64,000 bases of DNA from Podospora pseudocomata (Eukaryota > Ascomycota > Sordariomycetes > Sordariales > Podosporaceae), in NCBI RefSeq assembly GCF_035222375.1, contig NW_026946366.1, positions 1,488,001 to 1,552,000 of the forward strand. The letters are read 5' to 3'. The notes under the pieces were generated by a model that did no database searches, was not told the origin of the DNA, and saw only the letters and a program-made list of their open reading frames with translations. Of this stretch, positions 31,912-42,500 are shown piece by piece. The first letter of the stretch is position 1. The number at the start of each line of letters is the position of its first letter. The translations under genes and the position numbers were made by a program.

Positions 31912-32130
31912 GTTTGGGGTGGAAGGGGAGGTTGTATATATCAGCGGATACCACATGTTTTTCTGTTTCCGGTATGGAGTTTGAAGGTTGGGTCTGGCTT
32001 TCTTATTATAATACACGTTATAATACAGTTTAATACTCATCCAGCTGTGCCATTTGTATCTCTGGCAGTGTTCTTTCTCCTATGTTGTATGTATGGCCCC
32101 TTTCTTTGACACACCAATACATTAGCACAT
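31912..32130. other. 3' flank of the large membrane-protein gene
   Basis: Short AT-rich flank between the stop codon at 31911 and the start of the 21-bp tandem repeats. It contains a near-duplicate TATAATACA motif at about 32010 and 32020. No gene. Confidence 0.5.
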
Positions 32131-32209
32131 CATCGTCCCAATACAACAACACAATCGTCCACACATAACATATAATCCTCCTAACATAAAGTATAATTGT
32201 CCCAACATA
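32131..32209. repeat. 21-bp tandem repeat, left portion
   Basis: Four imperfect units with the core tcgtcccaacataa. Their cores start at 32133, 32155, 32176 and 32197 (spacing 22, 21, 21). The array continues at the right of the transposon, which interrupts it at the TA at 32208-32209. Confidence 0.8.
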
Positions 32210-32262
32210 ACGTATATTATAAGCGAGTCGTACATATAAGCGAGTCGTACAGTCTCCACCAC
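32208..32262 (+). repeat. left terminal inverted repeat of pogo-type element
   Basis: 55 bases including the TA target dinucleotide, perfectly matching the reverse complement of 33294-33348. Within the repeat, the 16-mer ataagcgagtcgtaca occurs twice in tandem. Confidence 0.9.
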
Positions 32263-33346
32263 GACGCGTCCTCCTTACACCTAACATCAATTTTTTCCAC
32301 AACCCAATATGCCTCCTACTTCAAAGGAAGCCAGGATACTCTTAGCCCTTGAGGCTCTTCGAATCAATGAAAAATTAAGCCTCCGAGCTGCAGCTAAGCT
32401 CTACAACGTACCAGCTATGACTCTCTCTAACCGACGCGCCGGCCGGCCTGCACGACGCGATATAACACCCAATTCGAAAAAGCTGACTCAATCGGAAGAG
32501 GAAGCTATTGTCCTATATATTATTGAGCTATGTACGCGAGCTTTTCCACCAAGATTGCGTAGTGTAGAAGATATGGCCAACAAACTGCTACGCGTACGCG
32601 ACGCGCCCCCTGTTGGCAAGCTCTGGGCACATAACTTCGTCAAACGCCAGCCACAGCTCCGTACGCGTTTTAAGCGTAGATACGACTACCAGAGGGCTAA
32701 GTGGGAGGATCCAAAGGTCATTGCCGAGTGGTTTGCGCTCGTACGGAACACTAAGGCTAAGTACGGTATTGTAGATGACGATATCTACAACTTCGACGAG
32801 ACTGGGTTTATGATGGGTATTATCTTCGCGGGCATGGTAGTTACGACCTCGGACGGCCTTAGTAAGGCGAAACTAGCCCAGCCTGGTAACCGCGAATGGG
32901 CAACGGTAATCCAGGGAGTTAATGCCCTCGGTTGGGCCATTCCTCCTTTTATCATCTTGGCCGCGCAGTACCACCTTGCCAACGAGGCACTAAGCAAGCG
33001 CAGGAGAGCCAAAAACACGTGTGCGGCTTGGAGGATCACTTACTGTGCAGGATGCACACGATCTACTAGACCAGAAGGCCGTGGGTGGGGAGGGCAGTGG
33101 AAGAAACGCAGCCGGATGGTAGTGGTGTAGGGGTGCTCGTACAAAGGTTCAATGCTGTGTTGTATGCGGCAAGCCTGGCCATAATGCACGTACTTGCCAG
33201 GAGGCTGTAGAATCGTCTGATTCGGCTGTTTCTGATGTAATTATAGTTGGTTTATAGTGCTGTTATGTTGCAATTGAGGATAATTGTTGTAGGGTGGTGG
33301 AGACTGTACGACTCGCTTATATGTACGACTCGCTTATAATATACGT
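32210..33346 (+). mobile_element. internally deleted pogo/Fot1-type (Tc1-mariner superfamily) DNA transposon
   Basis: 1137 bp bounded by perfect 53-bp inverted repeats (55 bp with the TA) and flanked by the target dinucleotide TA on both sides. The inside codes for the start of a pogo/Fot1 transposase and, after a jump, its extreme C-terminus. The central catalytic part is missing. Removing the element plus one TA restores an exact 21-bp spacing in the surrounding tandem repeat (13 + 8 bases), which independently fixes the borders. Full-length Fot1-like elements are about 1.8-2 kb, so roughly 0.7 kb has been lost. The perfect inverted repeats suggest a fairly recent arrival. It is non-autonomous and could move only if a full copy elsewhere supplies transposase. 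Confidence 0.92.
32309..33257 (+). pseudogene. pogo/Fot1 transposase remnant with internal deletion
   Basis: From the ATG at 32309 the frame encodes an N-terminal helix-turn-helix (LSLRAAAKLYNVPAMTLSNR), a CENP-B-like second DNA-binding region (LWAHNFVKRQPQLRTRFKRR) and the first catalytic block YNFDETGFMMG at about residue 167, ending IPPFIILAAQYHLANE. The sequence then jumps to the typical C-terminal ALSKRRRAK stretch. The second and third DDE acids are therefore absent, consistent with one internal deletion at about 32985. Downstream the frame shifts by one base near 33010-33020, and a TAG follows near 33118. Beyond that an intact CCHC knuckle is readable (CVVCGKPGHNARTC, about 33154-33195), ending at the TAG at 33255. 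As a plain DNA transposon it is described in full; it cannot encode an active enzyme. Confidence 0.88.
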
Positions 33347-33348
33347 TA
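33294..33348 (-). repeat. right terminal inverted repeat of pogo-type element
   Basis: Perfect inverted copy of 32208-32262 including the TA, again with the doubled 16-base motif. Confidence 0.9.
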
Positions 33349-33392
33349 ACACATAATCGTCTCAACATAACACATAACCGTCCCAACATTGA
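33349..33392. repeat. 21-bp tandem repeat, right portion
   Basis: Two further units (cores at 33357 and 33378, spacing 21), in the same orientation and phase as the left portion once the transposon is removed. Confidence 0.8.
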
Positions 33393-34030
33393 ATGTTAAT
33401 GATAGGTATCACGGCATCAAGTTACATCATTCACTCACTCGCAACTCACTCAAAGAATATATAACATCCACAGTCAAATCACATCACCATCACCTTCAGA
33501 CCAAAGTTAAAAATCAACGCCTTTATTCCCTTTCCTATGCTGAGGTGTTATGATCCCTTCTCCCCACCCTCATCGTCTGAGCAGTAGAGTGTCCCCGTCC
33601 CAGCCACCGCAATGATCAACACATACATAACCTCATAAATCGAAATCAACGCCCTATCCACTTTTGTCCTCTCCTCTCCTCCTCTCATTTAAATCCTCTT
33701 GCCCATACCAAGTGACAAAGCGAGGGGCGTGGGGTTATGAAAAAAAAAACCAAAAAACAAAGAAGAAGAAAAAAACCGCAGACAAATAAAAAGAAAGATC
33801 AACACAGACAAATAAAATCAAATATCAAAAAACAACGCTCTATATTAACCACAAGCCTTATCTGCCTCCTCCCACTGCCCCAATAACCCTCTTATCCCAT
33901 GACCTTCTCCTCCTTCCTACTCCAGGCGTTTACCAACGCCGAAAAAAAATCAATCATGGGCGTGAGCAAACGGCATAAAAGGTGTCGTCAGCAAGGGTGT
34001 CTTTTTAACAAGAATCCGACACGAAGTTCA

Positions 34031-34112
<82 letters not shown>

Positions 34113-34141
34113 GCTGTTGTTGCGAGATGAAAAGATGCTGC
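33393..34141. other. intergenic, 3' flank of the Myb/SANT-like gene
   Basis: A-rich tracts lie at about 33738-33790. The right end is the 3' untranslated region of the minus-strand gene, including the CAA repeat. No coding sequence recognised. Confidence 0.5.
34031..34122. repeat. (TTG)n / (CAA)n microsatellite in 3' UTR
   Basis: About 30 trinucleotide units with one interruption (GCT) near 34113. It lies 20 bases past the stop codon of the minus-strand gene, so the transcript carries (CAA)n in its 3' untranslated region. Read in other frames it gives poly-Gln or poly-Cys, but no start or conserved context supports translation. Confidence 0.9.
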
Positions 34142-35519
34142 TCAAATAGCACCATCATCCTCATCATCATCCTCCATCTCGTCATCCTCATCGCCACCGT
34201 CGTTGATGTCAATGTTGTCGAATTTGAAGCCCGGGGTGCTAGGGGGTTGAGCACCGCCCTGTTTCTTGATGTACTGGGGGCGAGTGGGTGTAGAAGAGGC
34301 AGAATCGTGGAGACCAGGGAGCGCATTATCGGGAGAAGAGGAACAGTCGAGATCGATAACGTTGCCGTTGGCCGCGTGCTGGGCCATGACCTGGTCGTTC
34401 TTGGACTTCAACTTGGCCCTCTCGCCAGTCATGAGGTTCGACCACTGGCCCGGCCCACCAATCTGGCCAGCCATCTTCTTCCAGGGCGAGTTCGCCTTCG
34501 GCTTGGGGGCCTCCTCGTCGAGAGTATCGTAGTTAACTTCAGGTGAGTCGACGTCGGAGGATGAGGTGACAACCTCGGACGAATCGAGAACCTTGGGCAA
34601 GGCGGGGGAATCATCAAGGGGGAAGACGAGCTCGGGCTCATCATCGAGCGAGGTGACGTCCGGCTCCCCCTTGACCTTCTGCTTCTTGGTGGGGGACTTG
34701 TGGGGCGTCTTGGGAGCAGGTGCGGCGGCAGCACGCTTTCTGGTGGGAGCAGGCTTCGCAGGGGAGGCTCTGGCTCCGGTGGCGGCTTTGGCAGCCTTGG
34801 TGGTGCCGCCTTTCACGCTGACGCCCTTTCGAACGCTGTGGCCGCCGTTCTGGAGATACTCTTCAAACGCGTCGGCAGGGTCTTGTCCACTCTCAACGGC
34901 CTCCTTAAGCACGTTCGCCTGCTGCTTGATCGCTCTGAAGTGGTACTGAAGACCTTGCTCCGTGGAAGCACCAAAGTACTTCTGGAGATCTAAACAAAGT
35001 GTTAGTCATGTAATGTCATCTGGATCCAAGCAAGCACACCTTCAGCCCGAGGACCTCCTCTACCCCACACGTTGGAGGTGATCTTGGTGAAATCATACTC
35101 CGAGGGAGGAGGGCCCCGGCCCTCTTCATGAAGCTCATAAGCAAGACGAAGACCCTTCGCCTGAGCGTTGACACCACGGAAGCGGTGCTCGGCCGCCGAG
35201 GCGGTCATGCCCACCATGGCACCAATCTCTATTCACCCCACCAACCACCGACGTTAGTGACTGCTCTAGACTCCAAGGCAAAACAAGATGCGCCGAGCCC
35301 AGCAATGAGCCCTCTGTTTACAGCCCGAAAGTCTAGAACAATCCGGCGGTGAGCGGCTCAGGGCGGGTCACGTGAAGGTCACGCGAGGGAAGGGTAGAAG
35401 AAGAAAGAAGCAAACATACTCTTGTAATCAATAGACATGTTCTGGACTTGACTCGCAATGAGAGCAGCGAGCAAGCGCTGTTGGGTTTCGGTACTCTTGA
35501 AATCGGCCTTGCGCGACAT
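34142..35519 (-). CDS. Myb/SANT-like nuclear protein with acidic tail
   Basis: Three exons, complement(34142..34989, 35040..35228, 35420..35519), with introns of 50 and 191 bp that keep frame, give 378 residues. The start MSRKADFKSTETQQRLLAAL leads into a helical segment ending SIDYKKIGAMVGMTASAAEH at about residues 29-48, the pattern of a fungal Myb/SANT-type DNA-binding helix set. Residues 70-110 contain a second ordered block (DFTKITSNVWGRGGP, then EDLQKYFGASTE). The rest is disordered: Ala/Lys/Pro-rich with a possible nuclear localisation signal (KSPTKKQKVK near 190), and an extreme acidic tail DEDDEMEDDDEDD. Likely a chromatin-associated protein; target unknown. A 3' UTR CAA repeat follows. 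Confidence 0.75.
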
Positions 35520-36260
35520 CTTGATGATGTGTACGAGCCAAGATGTCCAGTTGTAGGCGGGAGGGCGAGGTCAGTCGAGCAGAGTTGGAGGTGGTCGCTT
35601 GAGAGGCAAGGTGTAGTCGCAGCTGTTTATTTGAGAAAGTAAGAAGGTCAGCCAGTGATCGAATCGTGAGAAAAGAGAAGAGCCGCGAAGGTCGGTCTGT
35701 AGAGTTGAAGGAGGTGGGGGAGAGAGCAGAGGTAAATAAAGGAAAATCCTGCGAAAGTTGGCAGGGAGGGAGATAGCTTAAATAGATCACGTAGTGATGG
35801 AAGAGCATGATTCCGCCAAAGGACTCTAGATGGAAAGAACGATTGATGACTGCGGCTTGTAAACAGCTCCTCGAACTCGATGCTGCTGGCTTGGAGGGGT
35901 AGCCACCTGGCTCAGATGTTGTCACGCTCTGGACAGAATAACCGGCACCTCGAGTTAGCAAAGCGTATACTGACAGTAAACTTACACCTCTCCAAACAGG
36001 GAATAGGCCTCGAAAGATAGTCAACAGGCCTCAAAGGATAGTCAATAGGCCTACAAAGAGAGCAAGGACGCCTATCAACTGTCTTCCGAGGCCCATTAAG
36101 CATGCTCCAAGGCGTATCAAGATATCATCCTCCATTGACTTACTTTTTCAGTGTCCAGTTCGGTATGTTGTCCACAACGTGGGTGTCCAAGCCAGCAGTA
36201 TCGAGCTGGAGCCAGCTGTTTGGAGCCTGGAGGTGATCGTGACTGGAGGCCAAGCGGTAA
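35520..36260. other. upstream region of the Myb/SANT-like gene, no gene seen
   Basis: Promoter side of the minus-strand gene. A short inexact repeat of the type AAAGATAGTCAACAGGCCT occurs three times at about 35980-36060 (fragments such as caggcctcaaaggatagtca). No conserved protein. Confidence 0.45.
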
Positions 36261-36261
36261 T

Positions 36262-36445
36262 GTCTTCAAAAGCTCCGACGAAGAAATTCTTCAGCCCCAA
36301 GTGAGAAACTCTTGAGAAGTATCGAAAGAAGAGGAAGCTCAGACGAAGAAACTCTGATGAAGAAGAAGAAAGAAACTCTGACGAAGAGAAAAGCTCTGAT
36401 CAAGAAACTCCGACGAAGAAAAAAGCTCTGATGAAAAAGTAGATG
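36262..36445. repeat. degenerate short tandem repeat (ctctgacgaagaaa type)
   Basis: About eight imperfect units built on ctctgacgaagaaa or gctctgatgaagaaa, variable in length because of A/G expansions. One plus-strand frame reads as repeated Ser-Asp-Glu-Glu. There is no start codon or wider open frame, so it is listed as a repeat rather than a gene. Confidence 0.6.
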
Positions 36446-36639
36446 ACAGGGGGATAGAGGCAAAAAAAAAAAAAGGGATAGAGGCAAAAATGACATGGGG
36501 TAAAAGGAGGATAGTAAGCAAAATAATGTACATACCTAGCGGTGATGGTGCTCTGCCCTTGGCCTTGGTGTGGTGGCTCAGTGCTTGGATTCCTACGAGA
36601 GAAAATAAGAACAGAAGAAGGACAGGGCTGCAGAATCTG

Positions 36640-37290
36640 AGATAAATATAGTTGTGGGAGAACAGAAACGGGCGCGGGCCGGTCTGTGTGTTAAAATGCG
36701 GGACTGAAGCTGCGGCCGCCGCCGGCACGGCGATGCCGTGGATATGAACTTTAAAAAGGAGAAGATAATGCGTCTGCCGGGTTAACAATGTTGTTGATAT
36801 GGGTCCTAAAGAGAAATGAAATGCGGTGGCGGTTTGTATGCCGAACAATGGGATGGGACTTGAGCTATGTCCGCTGCCGGCTCGGACGACTGGATGTTGT
36901 TGATATGGGTCTCAGAAAGGAATAAAAATAACGTCGGAGGTTTGTATGTTGAACTGTGGGACTTGAGATATGTCCGCCGCTGGCTCGGACGAAGCTGTCG
37001 ATATGGGTCGTGGAAAGAAAAAGAATTCGCAGGCGTTATATGTTGAACTGCGTGACTTGAGCTGCGTCGGCTGAGCCGGCTAGATGATATTGTCGATACG
37101 GGTCTTGAGAAGAAAAAGAAGGCAGCTGCGGTCTATTTGACGAGATGAGCGACTGAAGCTCGCTAGATAATACGTCAATATGGGTCTTAGAAAGGCGGTC
37201 TGTATGTTGAGATAAACGACTTAAGCTGTGCATGTCAAGCTAGCTCGATGATGTTGTCAAGATGAGTCTTAAAAAGACTCAAGATTGTGA
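36640..37290. repeat. degenerate minisatellite, units of about 80-106 bp
   Basis: At least six successive units share the order gatatgggtc(t) ... gtttgtatg(t)tgaac ... gacttgagct ... tgtccg ... ggctcgga(c)ga. Units begin at about 36790, 36896, 36993, 37088, 37171 and 37252; a more diverged unit precedes them. Unit length falls from about 106 to 81 from left to right. No coding capacity. Confidence 0.7.
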
Positions 37291-38583
37291 AGGTATGTGG
37301 GGAGAAAAGAATACTCATGCTAAGCCGTGACAAACTATACCACTAGGTGTTTGTCTACCTCCTTATTCTAACTTTGTGACAAGGTAAGCAAAGACACAGA
37401 CTCGTGCGGGAGAGACTATGCAGCGAGCAGCTAAGTCTGCTCATCTTTCCCTTGCCATTCAATCAAGCTATTCAGGCAAGTAGATAGATAGCTAGGTGCT
37501 TTGCTTCATTGTCATTGTCCATAGAGGACTCGACGGGCAGCCAGGGGTATACGAAAGGGGTGGATATACTACAAGGCATGGAGCAAATGCTGGGATGGAC
37601 ATGCATTGCTCTACGTAGGTGCCCAGTAGACTTCAATCGGAATGTCTGATGGTAGTCAATGGAAAGGCACAGTAGCCAATAAGGCTGCTGTTACACTGAT
37701 GTTGCGCTAACATCATGCTGCGATGACTTTTGCAGTGTTGATGTTGAAGGTAAGAAAAGGGGTAGCAGTGGAAGCCAAGAAAAAAGCAAAAGTTTGCTCC
37801 AAGTTGAGAGGTATTTTGTTATAGAGATGAAAAGAAATCAGACTCAACTAACCGATAACTTAAAGACTGATGCTTATTTCTGATAGAGCTGGCGATTGGA
37901 TTGTTGTATGAAGCTGCATATGTTTAACCAAGCCCGTGAACAAGGCTGCAACTGAAATGGGTCAGTCGCTGTGGTGACCAAAGTCAATAAAGGACCACAT
38001 GTGGACACTTACCACCTCATCAAAGGCGTCGGGTTTTGGAGCAAATGCCAACTAATTAAAGTGAACGCTTCTTGATCTGGCGGGCGACAGCTGCTCTCGG
38101 ACTCGCGATGGGGCTTGAACTGGCTGTTGCAGAGGTGATGCCTTCATGTGAAAAGGAGAAAATCTCCAGCGCTGAGGCTGGAGATTCTTGGTGTTTCTAG
38201 CCCCACTTTGAGAGCCAGGGGTGAAGAGGGACTGGCCGCCTGGTTGCCAAGAACATGACAGTTGGAGCCTCGAAAGCCAGCCTTGCAAGTTATCATCAAG
38301 ATGCCGGCATTGGATCTATCTTGACTTAAAACAGCCTTCTGATGCAAGTGACCAGCGGACTTGATTAGTGACCGAAGGACCATATCGGCGAGTTCAGTAT
38401 GCGGTCGATCAGAAGTCCTGTTCTAACAGAAAGTTGGAGCCCCTGCACATATGGAGTGAGGAGGCGATGCGGGTCTTGGCTTCCCCAACCCACAATGGGT
38501 TGGTGGTGTTCAAACGTGAGTGTTTCAATCACATCAAAATTTATTACAAGATCTATATAATATTATGTACTCGTTTACATCAT
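37291..38583. other. intergenic, no gene recognised
   Basis: Mixed-composition sequence after the minisatellite up to the 3' end of the PQ-loop gene. Both strands were checked for family motifs and none was found. Confidence 0.45.
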
Positions 38584-39550
38584 TCATGTCGTCTTTTGAG
38601 CTTGGAGCACCGAAGTACCTCTGCGGCGCCCGCCTGCAAAAATATCGGCTTTGGGCTCGGCCCAAGTTGCCGTGCTGGGCAGCTCATGCTCCTTGATCTC
38701 AGTTAGGCCTTTTCCATACATCCAGTATTGAACCCCAAGAAAGGAGTCACAGCAGGCCTGGAAGATACCGCAGAGCTTGAACGCCCATGGGATGGTCGTC
38801 TTGGAGGTGAAGAACCAAAACATCTTCATGCTGTCACCGAGCAGCCAGCTGGCCAAGACGGAGAACCGGAAACCTTTGCAGGTCCGGGACTTCGCATTGG
38901 CGATAATCTGTGGCAGAGGCAATATAGCCTCAACAGCGAGCCCGATGTAGCCGATCAAGGAAGAGTACCCCTGGTACACCGACGGAATAGGGGAGAGCAA
39001 GAGCTCGCAAGCCACCAGGCCGACAAACAGGGACATTATGAACTGCCAGTATCTGCTCCCAACGTCAGCCAGCGATTTCTTTACATTATGATAGTGTCGA
39101 GAGGAACACACGGTTTGGGAGACCTCCACTGCCAAAAGTTGAACGGCCGTTGTCTCTCTCGCTCATTTACTTTGGCGAAGGGGACAGCAGCGTCACCGCC
39201 CTTTGACGAGGGCGCGGGGCGATGGTCGAGCGCAATCTTGAGAAGAACGACCTGCATGACGGTCATGACAAGCGATTGTATAAGGAGCGCAATGTCGAAT
39301 TTGGCACCAGGGTAGTAGAATATCCTGCAAGGCTGGCGCGTTAGCAGGAAGCAGCCAAAAAAAGACACGGCATCTCGACCACGAACCTGAGCAGTGAGGC
39401 CACAAGCATGATGAGGGGTATGTCGAGCGAGAAGCCGGCGCTCGACTTTGCGCGGTGCATCGAGTAGGCCTGGTCACTGTACGAGAGCAGCGGTGACAGC
39501 ACGAGGAACCCCGGGGTCAGATACCCCGACAAGGTGGTTAACCAGCTCAT
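38584..39550 (-). CDS. PQ-loop repeat membrane protein (Any1/YMR010W, SLC66A2-like)
   Basis: Three exons, complement(38584..39052, 39112..39324, 39387..39550), with 59- and 62-bp introns that keep frame, give 281 residues. About seven membrane segments are visible. The first PQ-like loop region is LVLSPLLSYSDQAYSMHRAK with SSAGFSLDIPLIMLVASLLR. The second is the canonical EAILPLPQIIANAKSRTCKG with FRFSVLASWLLGDSMKMFWF. The cytosolic loop contains the conserved DHRPAPSSKGG and NFWQWRSPKPYWQF; exon 2 was ended at CC|GTGTGT to keep this last motif. The yeast relative Any1 acts at Golgi/endosomes and opposes phospholipid flippases, while SLC66A2 is the animal counterpart. Transport substrate is not known from sequence. 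The gene borders a very long gene-free region upstream. Confidence 0.9.
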
Positions 39551-42500
39551 GTTGGGTTGGTTGATATTGTCCCGTTCGCTGGCGAGTGTTGCTATTATTA
39601 GGGGAGCGCGGGCGCGGTAAGGTAGGCAAGGTAAGGTATATTATATTCGTCGAAGAGGGAGGACGTTCGAAGGGACACGGAGGCGTCTGTTGTGCGCTGT
39701 GCGCTGTCGCAATGGATAAATTGTAGGTTGCAGGGACGGCGGGCTCGTAGGGAGTGCCCGAGATAAGAATTGGACGGTGGATGGAACCGGAAGTTAGAAT
39801 ATGGTGTTCTTTCAGACGCATGCCATCCCCGATGAACAGCCCTGTAAACAACCCGCAGCACCAGAATCAAGAATCGGAACAACGGAGATAGAAAGAATGA
39901 AGAAAACAGGAGACGCGACGGGATCCTCCAATTGCAAATTTTCGGGCCCGGTCTAGAGGCCGGCAGGGTCCAACGCCGAAAGCCAGAGGCCAAACACCGT
40001 TCAAAATCCGGCCCAAATGGATCCAGAATTACGGAGTCCCAACAGCGCACACGCGACACCCTGACCAGTTGACCCCACGATTGACCGAGCCGCCCTGACC
40101 AGCTGTCACAGAGTAGCCTGACAGCTGCCAGCGTTTATCAACTCCTTGATGGGCAGCTTCAACCACCACCATCGATCGCTCTTTTACTTGACATCAATGA
40201 GTCAATCACTGCCTTGAAAACTCTGAACCCTTTTACTTGAAACCTTTCGCTGTCCAACTTCCTGCCCAAAATGCGTTTCATATCTCATCGACTTCGGCAT
40301 ACCTGCGTTTTATTGCGAGGATTTGATAAGTCAGATAATGACGATGTCTGGGGCGGTTCGTCATGAACATACGACCTGATATAGGTACCTCTTGTGTAAA
40401 TCTTCAACCTCTGCTTGCTGCAATCGGCTGACACAGTATCAACAGCTGCATACCGAACTGGTTGGCAGCTCGGATCCTTACTCGAGCCTCACACTGGACA
40501 GTATGATGCCACTACATGCCAGGCCAATCGGGCCCCCTACTTGAGACCGTCAGCCATGTATTGGGATCGCAGCATAGGACGACCGTTTGACAGGCAATGA
40601 ATTCCGATCACCGCCTCTAAAAGGGACGGCACATCCATTTCTGGCACAGCGGAACGCGAGACGGGGCTCTCATCAACCGAACCGGTGCCGACAAGAATCT
40701 ACATAGCCCTCCTCCGCCTCGTGACTCGGGATACTAGCTCCTCGGATTTCCGGATATCAAGCCTTCAGGAGTCACAGTACAACTGCTCCATGTCGCTGAT
40801 GGGAGGAATGCGACTACCTACGCACACAGTCAGCAGCACGGTTCGCCTGAAAAGACCCTTCTCAACACCCACCTGCTCGGCTCCACGTGACTTCCGAGTA
40901 TCGAGGCTCTCCTGAGACTGTCAGACACTGGACACCTAACCAGAGACCTACAGACTTCCAAATCACCTCAGGCTGTTTTCTTCTGGTGGAATTGCCCCTT
41001 AGCGATTCGACTCCCAGCCGGGGACCTGGAGGTCTTGGTCACCCTCCGCTAGACCCAGCGTACGCCTGTGCCATTCGTTACGACGACTGTTCAACAGTTC
41101 GGTGAGTATGCACGCTGTCTCGTTGAATGAGCTGTCATGCACGAGTAACTGGAAAAGGCACATCACGGAGAACTCACCGCCCCACCCGCATATCGCTCAT
41201 CACATGAAGGGTTTGGGGTCGCAAAGCGTCAAATAGGCTCATCTCCTCGCCATCCTCTTGAGGCTTTGCCACGATGTTGCAGCAGAGTCGGCGATTATTG
41301 CTGGATGGCTTGCCTTTCTGGCACTAACGTTCAACTTTACTGCCAGCTCACAGCAGCCAATGGCCCACGCCATCAACAGAGAGGATGGGCGTGAGAGACA
41401 GAGGCCTGGGAACACAATTACCAGAACACTCCCCTGTTATCCTGTCGAAATGCGCGGCGCGCCACTGCCGTTCAGCAAGTGCCGGTGGTGTTGGGCGTCA
41501 CCAATTCGGAGGGTTTGCTACCACATTGCCGACACCAGCCCCCAACCATCTTGGCGCGACAAAGGTGGTGGTGAGACCTAACTTTTGCACAAGTAAGCTT
41601 ATGGCCTGGAGATGCATTTCAAACACTCTTCGAGCATGCTACCCGTCCCAATGCCATGGGCCCCGGGAGAACTGGACAGACCATAATCGAGGCTCATTCA
41701 GCGCCCGGCGTTATCACGGACGAGGCGTCTGCACCGAACCCGGTTTGCTGGCACATCTCGGAGCCCACTCGGCGCCATTCCGCGGCTGAAGTTGCTGGGG
41801 CATTCTCGGACCTGCTTTTTACCCTACACCGACTTGGTCTACTTGCAGTGGTGTGTCATGAAGCCCTATTTGGTTCGTTCTTACTGACAGCAAGACAGGT
41901 CAGTACACACTGTTGACCTGCCAGACGGTTACCTTTCAGTCTTTCCGTGGCAATATGCAAGCGCCCCGTGGCAAAAGCTCACCAAGTGATCGGCCCGACG
42001 GCGAATTCGCGGACGGAGGTCAGCAATCGGGTCCCCCGGCGCGGCCTTGACGGCGCGGAGCGCCCGTCATCAAAGCAATAACCTATTGCCGAACCGGTGT
42101 CGTCCGCTTATTTGCCTACCAAGTAGACCATCCTCGGAGTTTGAGTATACCAATGCCCATCCAAGATCGGCTCGGATATGCTCAACCGGCTCATTTGCTT
42201 GACATACGGCGCAGACTCTGCCCCTCATTGGTTCCTGGCGAGGTGCTTTTTGTCCATTATCCTGCTGCCGACGCAGGACCTCAATGGTCATCTGTTATTG
42301 GCGACTATTTTCAGCTCACTTTCCACTCATAATGCTACTCCGGCTGCCAGCGCCGGTTGACAAGCCGGAGCGGAGCCGTATTGCATAACGTTCCATAGTC
42401 TTACCAAACCGGGAACGCTTCTACTGTTGGCGCGCTCGCATATTACAGCAGTATCCACGACAAGACAACGTCGGGACTACAGTATGTGGTACTAGCTTTT

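Noticed and set aside
38728-39315. 195-codon plus-strand frame
   Set aside because: It is the antisense shadow of the PQ-loop gene, whose spliced minus-strand reading is well supported.
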